This document shows, one piece after another, positions 17,705 through 27,014 of a stretch of DNA of 64,000 nucleotides. The notes beneath the pieces were generated by a model. It saw only the letters and a program-made list of their open reading frames with translations, was not told where the DNA came from and ran no database searches. The stretch covers positions 21,308 through 85,307 of the forward strand of contig JABLXQ010000035.1 in NCBI GenBank assembly GCA_013178375.1, given 5' to 3'. This DNA comes from Gammaproteobacteria bacterium. Lineage in GTDB: Bacteria; Pseudomonadota; Gammaproteobacteria; Pseudomonadales; Ketobacteraceae. Position 1 is the stretch's first letter; every line of letters begins with the position of its first letter. The translations under genes were made by a program, and so were the position numbers.

Positions 17705-18052
17705 TCAGCGTTTGCGGCCAAACCAGCGCGACAGCAACGAAGGTTTGGCGCGGGCCTGCTTGAGGTCCTGCTGGTACTGGATGGATTCCGCCGCGTCCGC
17801 TTCCGCATCCGATTCCCAGGCGCGGTCGAAGTGGAACGCGATGGCCGCGCGCCAGTCCGGCGATGCATTCCAGTGATCCAGGTATTGCGCCTTCTGCTCC
17901 GCCGTCAGCGCTGCCCAGAACGGACGCCACTGCTGGTCGAACCAGGGTTCCGCCACGCCCTGGCGCAGGTGGACCGGCAATGTCTGCGGGTCGATCTGCG
18001 GAAACACCAGCCAGGGTGGTTGGCAGCGGGTGAGGACGTCGGTTGTGGTCAT
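17705..18052 (-). CDS. Small soluble hypothetical protein coupled to the LysM gene
   Basis: 115 aa, no signal peptide or membrane helix. It is rich in tryptophan and proline (PPWLVFP, WFDQQWRPFW) and ends in a basic tail LLSRWFGRKR. The start ATG 18052 lies 7 bases after the stop of the LysM protein gene, so the two are probably co-translated. I do not recognise a domain. Its size, cytoplasmic character and coupling to a putative exported, membrane-active protein would fit a cognate immunity or chaperone protein, but nothing in the sequence proves this. Confidence 0.6.
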   Translation of the reverse strand: MTTTDVLTRCQPPWLVFPQIDPQTLPVHLRQGVAEPWFDQQWRPFWAALTAEQKAQYLDHWNASPDWRAAIAFHFDRAWESDAEADAAESIQYQQDLKQARAKPSLLSRWFGRKR

Positions 18053-18059
18053 GGGGGCC

Positions 18060-19118
18060 TCAGTTGCTGTCGATGTGGTCGGCGATCCAGTCGAATCCCC
18101 AGTAGCCCGCCACGCCACCCACCACGGCGCCAACCGCGCCGGTAATCAGCGCGCCGGGACCGGTTTCGATGCCCACCAGAGCGCCACCCGCGGCGCCCAG
18201 TTTCGCGCCGGCCCAGGCCATGGTCCAGCCACCGGCCTGGCGGATGCCTTCCGCCGCAATCGGTTTGACGGAATTCTGCTGCACGGATTTCTGGGTGGCG
18301 TTGGTCAGGTCTACCGCCGTCACCACGAAGCCCACGATCTGCACACCCTGCAGGCTGCGGGTAATGGCCATGCTGGTGGCGCCTTTCACGGCGGCGGCTG
18401 GCACCGGCCCTTTCACCAGCACTTCCCTGTCCAGTTTCACCAGTTCCTTGATCTGCTCCACCCGGGCCATGTCCTGGGGCGTTTTCATCTTGCGGGCGAT
18501 GCGGTCCAGATCGTCGAGGATTTCCTGGGTGTTGTGGAAACTGGCGCCAGCGGCTTCGGCCTTGCCCACGTCGATCCAGAAGCGGTTGCCGGAAAAACGC
18601 GGCGCACCGGCGGGATGGGTGGAGGCGGAGGAAAACGGGCTGGGTTTCATGCCCATGGCGTGACGGCCCATGGACACGGGTGAAGACGGCGCGGTGGCAT
18701 GCAGGCCGAACAATTCCGGGTTGGGCATCACGGGCACTGTTGTGCCCAGGCGAAACGACAGCGCGCTGGCCAGCTTCGGATTCACCATCACCTTGCGTAC
18801 CACTTTCTGGTTCAGCGGATTGATCTCGTCGGCCAGCACGAACAGAAATGCGCGTCCCGGAATCAGGCTGGGCGAGTGCTCGCTGGCGGATGCGGTGGCG
18901 GTGTGGGCGTGGGCCTTGGTCAGCAGCATCGGTGGTGCGCTGGTTCCCATTCTGGCGGTCACCGCAGAATCCCGCAGGAACAGCGATTCGCCCACCAGCA
19001 GCCGGTTGGCCTGCGTGTGGGGATTGTCCTGGGCGATCAGATTCCACTTCTGCGGATCGCCAAAGTGAACCGCCGCGATGCGCCAGAGCGTGTCGCCGGG
19101 CTGAACCACATAATGCAT
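18060..19118 (-). CDS. LysM-domain protein with C-terminal glycine-zipper membrane segment
   Basis: 352 aa, no Sec signal. The first 50 residues form a LysM peptidoglycan-binding module starting YVVQPGDTLWRIA, with NPH and LLVGESL at typical positions. A middle part (about 75-250) is polar and unassigned. Near residues 255-275 there is a hydrophobic stretch, and from about 296 the chain becomes a glycine-rich hydrophobic region with repeated GxxxG spacing (GAAGGALVG, GAVGAVVGGVAG). The ATG at 19118 follows a GAGAGG box. Architecture without export signal but with a cell-wall module and a membrane-inserting tail resembles some type VI or polymorphic effectors. A structural envelope protein is the alternative. 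Confidence 0.65.
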   Translation of the reverse strand: MHYVVQPGDTLWRIAAVHFGDPQKWNLIAQDNPHTQANRLLVGESLFLRDSAVTARMGTSAPPMLLTKAHAHTATASASEHSPSLIPGRAFLFVLADEINPLNQKVVRKVMVNPKLASALSFRLGTTVPVMPNPELFGLHATAPSSPVSMGRHAMGMKPSPFSSASTHPAGAPRFSGNRFWIDVGKAEAAGASFHNTQEILDDLDRIARKMKTPQDMARVEQIKELVKLDREVLVKGPVPAAAVKGATSMAITRSLQGVQIVGFVVTAVDLTNATQKSVQQNSVKPIAAEGIRQAGGWTMAWAGAKLGAAGGALVGIETGPGALITGAVGAVVGGVAGYWGFDWIADHIDSN

Positions 19119-19353
19119 TGCAACCTCTCGGGGGCTTCGAGCATTGGAAAACGGCAGTTTGCGGGAAACAGGACCCGGTCGCAATGACCGCGCAGATCAC
19201 AGGCGGGTGCTGGATTTCTGTTGTTGTACGGTCGCTCCAGCCTTGCTGCGGGGGAGGGCCGGCCAGTCACGAAATCTGGGCGCCCCGGCGCTTGCCCCGT
19301 CCGACCGCATCGCATAAGGTGGCGCCTTTCACATAGCCAGGAGGCCACACCCC

Positions 19354-20427
19354 ATGCACATGATCATCGACAAAACCAGACCTGTCATGGTGACCGGTGC
19401 GTCCGGTTATATCGCCAACTGGATCGTCAAGCTGCTGCTGGAGCAGGGCTGCACCGTGCACGGCACCGTGCGCGATCCCAACAACGAAAAATCTGTCGCG
19501 CCGCTGAAAAAAATTGCCGCTGCCGCACCACAGGGTTCGCTCAAACTGTTCAAGGCCGATCTGCTGGACAAAGCCGCATTCGATGCACCCATGCAGGGCT
19601 GCGAAGTTGTCATCCACACTGCGTCGCCTTTCGTGGTGCGGGGTTTCAAGGATGCAAAGGAAGCCCTGATCCGGCCGGCGGTGGAAGGCACCCGTAACGT
19701 GTTGGAGGCGGTGAATCGCACGCAATCGGTAAAACGCGTGGTGCTCACCAGCAGCGTGGCGGCTGTATTCGGCGACAACGCCGACCTGAAAAAAAATCCG
19801 CGCGGCATCTTCAACGAGGAAGACTGGAATTTTTCCAGCAGCGAAACCCACCAGCCCTATTCCTACTCGAAATTTCTGGCGGAAAAGGAAGCGTGGAAAA
19901 TCCACGACGCGCAGCAGCGCTGGCAGCTGGTGACGATCAATCCCAGCATGGTGGGTGGCCCGGCCCTTACCCGCAACAGCGCGTCCACCAGCATTGATAC
20001 CCTGCGCGGCCTGGGCAATGGCCGGCTGTGGCCCGGCGTGCCGTTCATGCGGCTGGCCTGGGTGGATGTGCGCGACGTGGCGCAGGCTCATGTGGAAGCG
20101 GCGTTCCGGCCGGACGCGGAAGGCCGGCACATCCTGTCGAACGGCGAACCCAGCATGCTGGAAGTTGCCAACATCCTGCGCCGGCATTTCGGCACTGCTT
20201 ACAAGTTCCCAGTATTTGAATTGCCCAAGTTCCTGGTGAAGTGGTTTGGCCGCTTCATGGATTCCAGCGCCACGCCGAAATTCATCGAGCAGAACGCCGG
20301 CCACGACCTGAAATTCGACAACACGCGCAGCCGGCAGCGTCTGGGTATTCAGTACCGGCCGCTGGAGCAGACGTTCGTCGATCACTTCCAGCAGTTGCTG
20401 GACGACGGCCTGATCCGCAAGAAATAG
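19354..20427 (+). CDS. Extended SDR reductase, dihydroflavonol-4-reductase-like
   Basis: 357 aa. NAD(P)-dependent oxidoreductase of the extended short-chain dehydrogenase group. The nucleotide-binding motif VTGASGYIANW is at residues 13-23, the HTASP segment near 89-93, and the catalytic YSYSKFLAEK motif near 170 with the Tyr and Lys of the active site. A long C-terminal substrate domain is present, as in plant-type ketone or aldehyde reductases and bacterial relatives. Substrate unknown. The gene stands alone, divergent from the LysM gene with 235 bases between; I saw no strong promoter there apart from a 5-bp inverted repeat at 19176-19190. Confidence 0.85.
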   Translation: MHMIIDKTRPVMVTGASGYIANWIVKLLLEQGCTVHGTVRDPNNEKSVAPLKKIAAAAPQGSLKLFKADLLDKAAFDAPMQGCEVVIHTASPFVVRGFKDAKEALIRPAVEGTRNVLEAVNRTQSVKRVVLTSSVAAVFGDNADLKKNPRGIFNEEDWNFSSSETHQPYSYSKFLAEKEAWKIHDAQQRWQLVTINPSMVGGPALTRNSASTSIDTLRGLGNGRLWPGVPFMRLAWVDVRDVAQAHVEAAFRPDAEGRHILSNGEPSMLEVANILRRHFGTAYKFPVFELPKFLVKWFGRFMDSSATPKFIEQNAGHDLKFDNTRSRQRLGIQYRPLEQTFVDHFQQLLDDGLIRKK

Positions 20428-20548
20428 GACGGCCGTGATGGTGGACGTCTGCCCGGTCACATTTACGGAGGAACGGCGTTACTGCACGGGCGTGCTGTGT
20501 TAGGCTGGCCATCTTTGACATGACTGCCAATTTTATCAGCCCAGCGCC

Positions 20549-21361
20549 ATGCAGATTGATCCGTTTTTTCAGGTTCCCCAGCACGCGGTAATGACATCGC
20601 TCGGCGAGGCCCAGTTACCGCTGCTGTTCAAGGAAGGGGACTACAGCATTTTTTTGTTTGTGGTCAGCAAGCGCAAGGTGGAATCCCTGTTGCAGGGAAC
20701 CGGCCTGCGTCCCGCCGTTACCTTTGGCAACCGCACATTCGTGGCTTTGGTGATGGGGCACTACTCCATCACCAGCTACAAACCGTTTCGTTTTGCCTCG
20801 CTGGCCATTTCAGTGGAGCGGCAATTCGGCTTCCGGCCCACTTCACCCTGGAAGGAAATCTTTTCCCGCCCTGATCACCGGCACATGGGATTTTATTTTC
20901 TCAACAGTCTGCTGGATAACCAGGACATGGTGACGATGGGCAAGGAGATCTGGGGATTCCCCCACAGCTTCGGCGGCATTCAACTGGCCATCGAGGAATC
21001 CCGCGTTCGCAGCCTTGTGGAATGTGCCCACACGCGTAAAACCCTGTTCGGTCTTGACAGCGCCGGCCTGCGGTTCTGGCGGATGTCCGCGCTGGAGTTC
21101 ACCATGTTTTCGGTGCGCGGCAACCACATTTTACGCACGCTGTTCAATACCCGCTGCAATCTGGACCTGTCGCTGCCACTGCGTTTTCGCTTGCGTCTGG
21201 GCGATGGTCAACACCCGATGGTGGAGAACCTGCGCCTGTTGGGGCTGGACAACCGGCGCCCCCTCTTGTGCCTGAACACCCATCAATTCCAGGGCCGCAT
21301 CCATGAAGGCAGCGTGGTGGAGAATCTGGACGACGCGCCGCCGCAATCGTCCAGTCTGTAA
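20549..21361 (+). CDS. Acetoacetate decarboxylase-like protein, catalytic lysine not seen
   Basis: 270 aa. The overall pattern resembles the acetoacetate decarboxylase superfamily: an N-terminal strand-rich half, and the segment GKEIWGFPHSFGGI near residue 135. That segment corresponds to the region where true decarboxylases have an FGYPKK-type sequence carrying the Schiff-base lysine. Here the lysine pair is replaced by HS, so ordinary decarboxylase activity is doubtful. Relatives without the lysine may act as hydratases, aldolases or binding proteins. Start ATG 20549. The gene is convergent with the RND pump gene, which ends 6 bases away. Confidence 0.55.
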   Translation: MQIDPFFQVPQHAVMTSLGEAQLPLLFKEGDYSIFLFVVSKRKVESLLQGTGLRPAVTFGNRTFVALVMGHYSITSYKPFRFASLAISVERQFGFRPTSPWKEIFSRPDHRHMGFYFLNSLLDNQDMVTMGKEIWGFPHSFGGIQLAIEESRVRSLVECAHTRKTLFGLDSAGLRFWRMSALEFTMFSVRGNHILRTLFNTRCNLDLSLPLRFRLRLGDGQHPMVENLRLLGLDNRRPLLCLNTHQFQGRIHEGSVVENLDDAPPQSSSL

Positions 21362-21367
21362 TCCGCG

Positions 21368-24300
21368 TCAGGCTGGGTGTGTCTGCAGCGGTTCTTCCAT
21401 CACCACCCGAGCCTTCCGCTTCCTGCTGATCAGCAAATAAATCGCCGGCACCACAAACAGCGTAAACAGCGTCCCCACCGCCATGCCGCCCACCAGCACC
21501 AGGCCGATGGAATTGCGCGCCGCCGCGCCAGCACCGGTCACCAGCACCAGCGGAAAATGCCCGGCAATGGTGGCCACGGTTGTCATCATGATCGGCCGCA
21601 ACCGTGTCACTGCCGCTTCGATCACCGCTTCCTTCTGCGCCATGCCCTGCTTCTGCAGCTGGTTGGCGAATTCCACGATCAGGATTCCGTTTTTCGACAC
21701 CAGCCCCACCAGTGTCACCAGTCCCACCTGCGAATAGATGTTCAGCGTGGTGGTCCAGCCGTTGGTCCAGAATGGCATGTCTGGCGCGGGCATTTTCAGA
21801 AAGGTGAAGATCAGCGCGCCAAACATTGCCAGCGGCACCGATCCTGCCAGAATCACAAACGGATCGCGGAAGCTGTTGAACTGCGCCGCCAACACTAAAA
21901 AGATCAGCGCCAGTGCCATGCTGAACGCCGGCAGGAATTTGTTGCCTTCCACCCGCAGCTGCCGCGACTCGCCGGTGTAATCGATGGTGTAACCCTGGGG
22001 CAGGATTTTCATTGCCTCGTCTTCCAGGTAACGCAGGGCGTCGTCCAGCGGGCGAATGGCCACGCCGCTGATCTTCACCGAGTTCATCTGCTGCATGCGG
22101 TTCAGGGTGCGCGGCACGGTCTTGTTACTGATGGTGGCGATGGTACCGAGGGGAACCAGTTCGCCATCAGGCCCTGTGATGTGGATGTCCTGCAGTTGTT
22201 CCGGTGTCATGCGCTGGCTGCGCTGGATTTGCGGAATCACCTTGTAGCTGCGGCCATCCAGATCGAACCAGTTGACGTAACTGCCGCCGAGCATGGCACC
22301 CAGATCCTGACTCACCTGCGCCATGGTCAGGCCCAGGTCCGCCACTTTCTCGCGGTCGATGTGCAGGGTGGCCTGGGGCTGGTCGTATTTCACATCGATC
22401 ATCGGCGGAAACGCGAACATGCCGCTGCTCGCCGCCTTCTGTTGCAACTGCTGCGCGAAATCCACCATCTGTGTTGCGGGCGCGGTGGAGGCGATCACGA
22501 ATTCCACTGGAAAACCGCCGCCGCCGGGCAATGCGGGTGGCGCCACGGGAAATGTCTGGATGCCGGGAATCGCGCCCAGTTTCTGCGTCAGTTCCGGCAT
22601 CATTTCGAATACGGTGCGCTCGCGCTGGTCCCACGGCAGGGCAGCCATTGCGCAGAAGCCGCCGGCGGGATTGGTGAACTGGAAGGTGAAATCCGTTTCC
22701 GGCAGGCTGAGGAACGCGCGTGAGGCCTCTGCCGTGAAATGGGTGGTCTGTTCCAGCGTGGCATTCGCGGGCGCGTCGATGATGCCGAAGATGATGCCCT
22801 GGTCCTCCATCGGTGCCAGTTCCTTTGCCGAGAACATGAACATGGGCACGGTGAGAACGCTGAACACGATCCACACCACGTAGATGGGCTTGCGGTTGTC
22901 CATGGTCGCCACCAGATTGCGGCGGTAAACGGCTTTCAGCCGCTCGAACAGATTGTGCACCACGCCTGCCAGGCCCTGCTTGTCCATGCCGGGTTTGAGC
23001 ATTTGCGACGACATCATGGGTGACAGCGTTACTGCCACCACGCCGGAAATGACCACCGCACCTGCCAGTGTCAGCGCGAATTCGCGGAACAGCGAGCCGG
23101 TGAGTCCGCCCTGCAACGCGATGGGCAGATACACCGCCGCCAGAGTGATCGTCATGGAAATGATCGGGCTCACCAGTTCGCGCGCGCCCAGGATGGCGGC
23201 CTGCATCGGTGACTGGCCTTCGCTCAGGTGCCGTTCCACGTTTTCCACCACCACGATGGCATCGTCCACCACCAGTCCCACCGACAGCACGATGGCCAGC
23301 AGCGTCAGCAGGTTCACGGTGAAGCCGAACAGCTGGATCAGGAAAATCGCACCGATCAGCGACAGCGGAATCGCGATCACCGGAATCAGCGCCGAACGCA
23401 TCGATCCCAGAAACAGGAAGATCACCAGGATCACGATCAGCAGCGTTTCGCTCAGGGTTATTACCACTTCCTTGATGGCGCTGTTGATGTAATCGGTGGC
23501 GTCGTAGGACACCATGCCTTCCAGTCCGCCCGGCAGGCTGCGCTTGATGAGTTCCATTTCCGCGCGCACCCGCTTGAGTACGTCGATGGAATTGGCGTTG
23601 GGCAGCGCCCAGATGCCGATGAATACCGCTGTTTCGCCGGAGTAGCGGACGTCGCTGGTGTAATCCTCGGCGCCTAGCACCACGTCGGCGATATCTTCCA
23701 GGCGGATGATGGCGTCATTCTGTTCGCGCACCACCAGGCGCTGGAAATCACGCACCGACTGCAGGTTGGTGTCGGTGGTCAGGTTCACCTGCACCAGTGA
23801 GCCCTTGGTCTGGCCCACCGCACTGAGCACGTTGTTGCTGGCGAGGGCCTGGCGCACCTGCGCCGGCGTCACGTTCAGCGCTGCCATTTTTTCCGGATGC
23901 AGCCAGATGCGCATGGCAAAGGTGCGCGCGCCAAGAATTTCGGCACGCTGCACGCCGGTCAGCGCCGCCAGTCGCGGCTGCACCACGCGGATCAGGTAAT
24001 CGGTGATCTGGTTCTGCTCCATGATCTGCGAGGTAAAACTCAGGTAGCCCCCCGCGAATTCACTGTCGGCGGACACCACGTTGATCACCGGTACTTCCGA
24101 TTCCGGCGGCAAGTCGCCGCGCACCTGATCCACTTTGGAACTGATTTCCGCCAGCGCTTTCACCGGATCGTAATTCAGTTGCAGACGCGCGGTGATGGTG
24201 GAGACGCCCAGCGAACTTTGCGATTCCACATAATCGATGCCGTCAGCGGCGGCGATAGCGCGTTCCAGCGGTGTGGTGATGAAACCGCGCACCAGTTCGG

Positions 24301-24466
24301 CGTCGGCACCGATGTAGGCGGTTGTGATGGTGACCGCGGCGTTGTCGCTGCGGGGAAACTGGCGCACGTTGAGGGAGCCGATGGCCTGCAGGCCGGCAAT
24401 CACGATGATCAGGTTGATCACCACCGCCAGCACCGGCCGGCGGATGAAAATGTCGGTGAATTTCAT
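21368..24466 (-). CDS. RND multidrug efflux transporter, inner-membrane pump (HAE1 type)
   Basis: 1032 aa, full length for AcrB/MexB/MdtB-type pumps. The N-terminal FIRRPVLAVVINLIIV helix, two large periplasmic loops and twelve helices are all present. The proton relay in helix 4 is intact: VGLVVDDAIVVVENVERH carries the paired aspartates. The second half ends with LTLFVVPAIYLL. Sequence features such as FPRSDNAAVTITT at the start fit the HAE1 branch close to MexF/MdtC-like or VexF-like pumps. It follows its adaptor gene by 13 bases. No outer-membrane channel gene lies in the window, so a TolC-like partner must be encoded elsewhere. Substrates unknown. Confidence 0.93.
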   Translation of the reverse strand: MKFTDIFIRRPVLAVVINLIIVIAGLQAIGSLNVRQFPRSDNAAVTITTAYIGADAELVRGFITTPLERAIAAADGIDYVESQSSLGVSTITARLQLNYDPVKALAEISSKVDQVRGDLPPESEVPVINVVSADSEFAGGYLSFTSQIMEQNQITDYLIRVVQPRLAALTGVQRAEILGARTFAMRIWLHPEKMAALNVTPAQVRQALASNNVLSAVGQTKGSLVQVNLTTDTNLQSVRDFQRLVVREQNDAIIRLEDIADVVLGAEDYTSDVRYSGETAVFIGIWALPNANSIDVLKRVRAEMELIKRSLPGGLEGMVSYDATDYINSAIKEVVITLSETLLIVILVIFLFLGSMRSALIPVIAIPLSLIGAIFLIQLFGFTVNLLTLLAIVLSVGLVVDDAIVVVENVERHLSEGQSPMQAAILGARELVSPIISMTITLAAVYLPIALQGGLTGSLFREFALTLAGAVVISGVVAVTLSPMMSSQMLKPGMDKQGLAGVVHNLFERLKAVYRRNLVATMDNRKPIYVVWIVFSVLTVPMFMFSAKELAPMEDQGIIFGIIDAPANATLEQTTHFTAEASRAFLSLPETDFTFQFTNPAGGFCAMAALPWDQRERTVFEMMPELTQKLGAIPGIQTFPVAPPALPGGGGFPVEFVIASTAPATQMVDFAQQLQQKAASSGMFAFPPMIDVKYDQPQATLHIDREKVADLGLTMAQVSQDLGAMLGGSYVNWFDLDGRSYKVIPQIQRSQRMTPEQLQDIHITGPDGELVPLGTIATISNKTVPRTLNRMQQMNSVKISGVAIRPLDDALRYLEDEAMKILPQGYTIDYTGESRQLRVEGNKFLPAFSMALALIFLVLAAQFNSFRDPFVILAGSVPLAMFGALIFTFLKMPAPDMPFWTNGWTTTLNIYSQVGLVTLVGLVSKNGILIVEFANQLQKQGMAQKEAVIEAAVTRLRPIMMTTVATIAGHFPLVLVTGAGAAARNSIGLVLVGGMAVGTLFTLFVVPAIYLLISRKRKARVVMEEPLQTHPA

Positions 24467-24479
24467 GGTGGCGGCCCTG

Positions 24480-25604
24480 TCAGGAATTATCCGGTTTCGG
24501 TGTCAGGCTGAATTCGGGAGTGTGGGTGTTGTCGGGCGTCACGGCCTGTCCGTTCTGCAGTTTGAAGGTGCCGGTGGAGACCACGGTGGCATTGGGCTGC
24601 AGGCCCTGGGTGATGGCAATGAAATCACCGCGGGAAATGCCGGTCTTTACGATCTGCTGGCGCACGATCTTGCCGCCGCCCTGATCTTCAGGCCGGTCTT
24701 CAATGATGAAGACCGAATCACCATAAGGCGCGTAAAGGATGGCCGTGGCAGGAATCGCCAATACCGTTTGCGGGTTGGGCAGCACCACGTCCACTTCGAC
24801 GAACATGCCAGGCAGCAGGCGCTCGTCCTGGTTGCGCAGCTGGGCCTGTACCTTCACGTTGCGGGTTGCCTTTTCAACGCTGGGATTGATGGCGGTGATG
24901 GTGCCTTCCAGTTGCAGTTCCGGAAAATCGGCGGAATACACCCGCACGGTGAGGCCGGTTTGCAGCCGCGCCAGATCCCGCTGCGGCAGGGAAAAATTCA
25001 CCATGATCGGATCGAGTTTCTGCAGGGTGACAATGGGATCGCCGTCGCGCAGATCCTGGCCGATGCTCACCTGACGCACACCCAGTCGTCCTGCGAATGG
25101 CGCGCGCACGGATTTCTTCGCCATCTGCGCCTTGACGTTTTCCACCTGTGCTTCGGTCTGCTTGGCCTGCGCGGCCGACGTTTCAAAGTCCGATGCCGAT
25201 ACGCCGTTCTGCTTGATCATGCGCTGGGCCCGCTGCAGATTGCTTCTGGCCAGTTCGGCGGCGGCCTCGGCAGAGCGCAGCGACGTCTGCTCGATGGAAA
25301 TATCCTGCTGCACCAGCAGGTCACCTTCCTTCACGGTGGCACCTGGTGTAAACGCCAGCTTCGTGATCTTGCCCGGCAGTTCAGCCTGCACCACGATGCC
25401 GTCTTCCGCCTCCACAGTGCCCACTGCGTGCATCAGCGATTCCCACTGCAGTTCCTGCGTGCTGGCATAGGTCACCAGCAGTGCGGGTGGCTGGTAGCTT
25501 TCACCGGCTTTCATCATGGAATCGAACTGCATGAACTTGATGCCGGCCAGCACGCCGATGGCAACAGGAATACTCAGCAGTGTGAAGAGGGTGTGCTTTT
25601 TCAT
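24480..25604 (-). CDS. RND efflux periplasmic adaptor (membrane fusion protein)
   Basis: 374 aa. Links the inner-membrane pump to an outer-membrane channel. A single N-terminal anchor helix (residues 5-25, no lipobox cysteine) is followed by a biotinyl-lipoyl half-motif, a helical hairpin (about 95-155, rich in Ala, Glu and Gln), then APFAGRLGVRQVSIGQ. The barrel and membrane-proximal domains come next, with GLQPNATVVSTG near the end. First gene of a two-gene operon with the pump. No regulator gene is adjacent. The hydrolase gene upstream on the same strand ends 232 bases before it. Confidence 0.92.
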   Translation of the reverse strand: MKKHTLFTLLSIPVAIGVLAGIKFMQFDSMMKAGESYQPPALLVTYASTQELQWESLMHAVGTVEAEDGIVVQAELPGKITKLAFTPGATVKEGDLLVQQDISIEQTSLRSAEAAAELARSNLQRAQRMIKQNGVSASDFETSAAQAKQTEAQVENVKAQMAKKSVRAPFAGRLGVRQVSIGQDLRDGDPIVTLQKLDPIMVNFSLPQRDLARLQTGLTVRVYSADFPELQLEGTITAINPSVEKATRNVKVQAQLRNQDERLLPGMFVEVDVVLPNPQTVLAIPATAILYAPYGDSVFIIEDRPEDQGGGKIVRQQIVKTGISRGDFIAITQGLQPNATVVSTGTFKLQNGQAVTPDNTHTPEFSLTPKPDNS

Positions 25605-25835
25605 GCAGACTCCAGAGTCGAAAAAAAATCAGCCCGTGCGCGCTCCGGGCGGCAAACGGACCGACATATTAGCCTGATTTTCTGGATGATGGCGATGGTG
25701 ATGGGCGCCGGAACGGACGTGCAATTGGCGGGTGCGGGATGCAGCGGGAAAATTCACATACAACGGGAAGGGATTGCGTCGATATTCGCCCTGCCGATGA
25801 CAATAACGGCCATCTGCAGGGCGCAGTGACGGTGA

Positions 25836-26801
25836 TCAGGGCCGTATGAATTCCAGCGCTGTCAGTAGCTCTGTCAGCAGATCCTGTTGTGCCGGTTCGC
25901 CAAACAGAAAACCTTCCACTTCTGTGTGGCCTTTCAGGAAATAATCCAGCCACGCCGTGAAGTAGCGGCGCGACAGGCGCTGGTGATGATCCATCGTGTT
26001 GATCACTTTCGGGCAGTCGAACAGCGGACCGCCGACGGTTTCCGCCAGACTGTTGGCGTCGTTGAAACTGACGTGGTTGCCGCCGTTGATGGTGACCAGC
26101 TGTTTGACCTGCGCGCCCAGGTTGTCGTAATCGATTTGTGCCTTGTCGGGGCCGGTGATGCAGTCCTGGGTGGCGGCCTGGATCTGGGTGGGCGCGGTGA
26201 TGGCGGTGAGGGCTTCGGTCTCGATGGTGTAGGGCGCCAGCGGCACCACGGCGTCAACATCCATATACGCGGCTGCCCGCAGGCTCGCCATGGCGCCCAG
26301 TGAATGGCCCATGATCGCGCGGCGTTCCAGGTCCACCAGATTGTGCAGCGGGCTGGCTGGATTGGCGTTCTCGGCTGCCAGTTTGTCGAAGCCGCTGGCG
26401 AATCCCGCTTCCTGCTGGTGGGTGCGCAGCAGCAACGGATTGGGCACGGTGAAAATCAGTACCACATAGCCGTGAGTGGCCAGATGCATGCCCACCCAGC
26501 GATTAAAGCTTTTATTGGACGCCAGACCCGGCGAAAAGGTGACAGCAGGGTAGGGGCCCTGACTGTGATCCGGCAGCAGACCGTCGCTGGTGGATTGCGC
26601 CGGGTAGTACACCGTGGAAGGGTAGCGGCCCAGATCGTTCACCAGTGCCGTGTTGTATTTTGCCATCTGGAATGGGCCGGGTTCGTCCAGCGCAGTGGGT
26701 TCCGGCGTGGTGGGTGGTGGTTCCGCCTGCCGGCAACCGGTGGCGAACAGCGAAAACAGTAACAATATCAGGGTGGAAATGCGGAAGCAGGGACGCAGCA
26801 T
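25836..26801 (-). CDS. Lipoprotein alpha/beta hydrolase (dienelactone hydrolase/polyester hydrolase-like)
   Basis: 321 aa. A signal peptide ends in the lipobox LFATGC (cysteine at about residue 23), so the protein is probably a membrane-anchored lipoprotein. The mature part has an alpha/beta-hydrolase core with PAVTFSPG, the nucleophile elbow GHSLG, an acid in the region after AATQD, and a late histidine in GGNHVSF. This layout is similar to lipase/cutinase-like enzymes, though the elbow differs from the GWSMG of known PET hydrolases. Natural substrate unknown. The hydrolase stands alone, divergent from the gene at 27015. Confidence 0.8.
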   Translation of the reverse strand: MLRPCFRISTLILLLFSLFATGCRQAEPPPTTPEPTALDEPGPFQMAKYNTALVNDLGRYPSTVYYPAQSTSDGLLPDHSQGPYPAVTFSPGLASNKSFNRWVGMHLATHGYVVLIFTVPNPLLLRTHQQEAGFASGFDKLAAENANPASPLHNLVDLERRAIMGHSLGAMASLRAAAYMDVDAVVPLAPYTIETEALTAITAPTQIQAATQDCITGPDKAQIDYDNLGAQVKQLVTINGGNHVSFNDANSLAETVGGPLFDCPKVINTMDHHQRLSRRYFTAWLDYFLKGHTEVEGFLFGEPAQQDLLTELLTALEFIRP

Positions 26802-26932
26802 GGGAATGACCTTTTTTATTGTAGGTTTGTTGGTAGGACTTGACTGCTACAGACAACGGAATCGACTTTAGCAATCGTTACGGGTCAGGTTCATCGTCCA
26901 AAAGCACTAGCCTCTTGAGCAGTGTCGTCGCC

Positions 26933-26961
26933 TTGCAGAGCTTACGGCCGGCTTTTATGCT
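26933..26961 (+). promoter_or_regulatory. Candidate sigma-70 promoter upstream of the propeller-protein gene
   Basis: TTGCAG (26933-26938) and TATGCT (26956-26961) are separated by 17 bases and lie about 54 bases before the ATG at 27015, in a 213-base divergent intergenic region. The fit to consensus is moderate. Confidence 0.35.
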
Positions 26962-27014
26962 GCGTTGCTTGAGTTGCACGCGTTTTCGTTAATCCTTCTG
27001 CTGCGGAGCCCGGT

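Noticed and set aside
19176..19190. CGGTC-N5-GACCG inverted repeat upstream of the LysM gene as an operator
   Set aside because: Arms are only 5 bp and no promoter was found around it; chance occurrence is likely.
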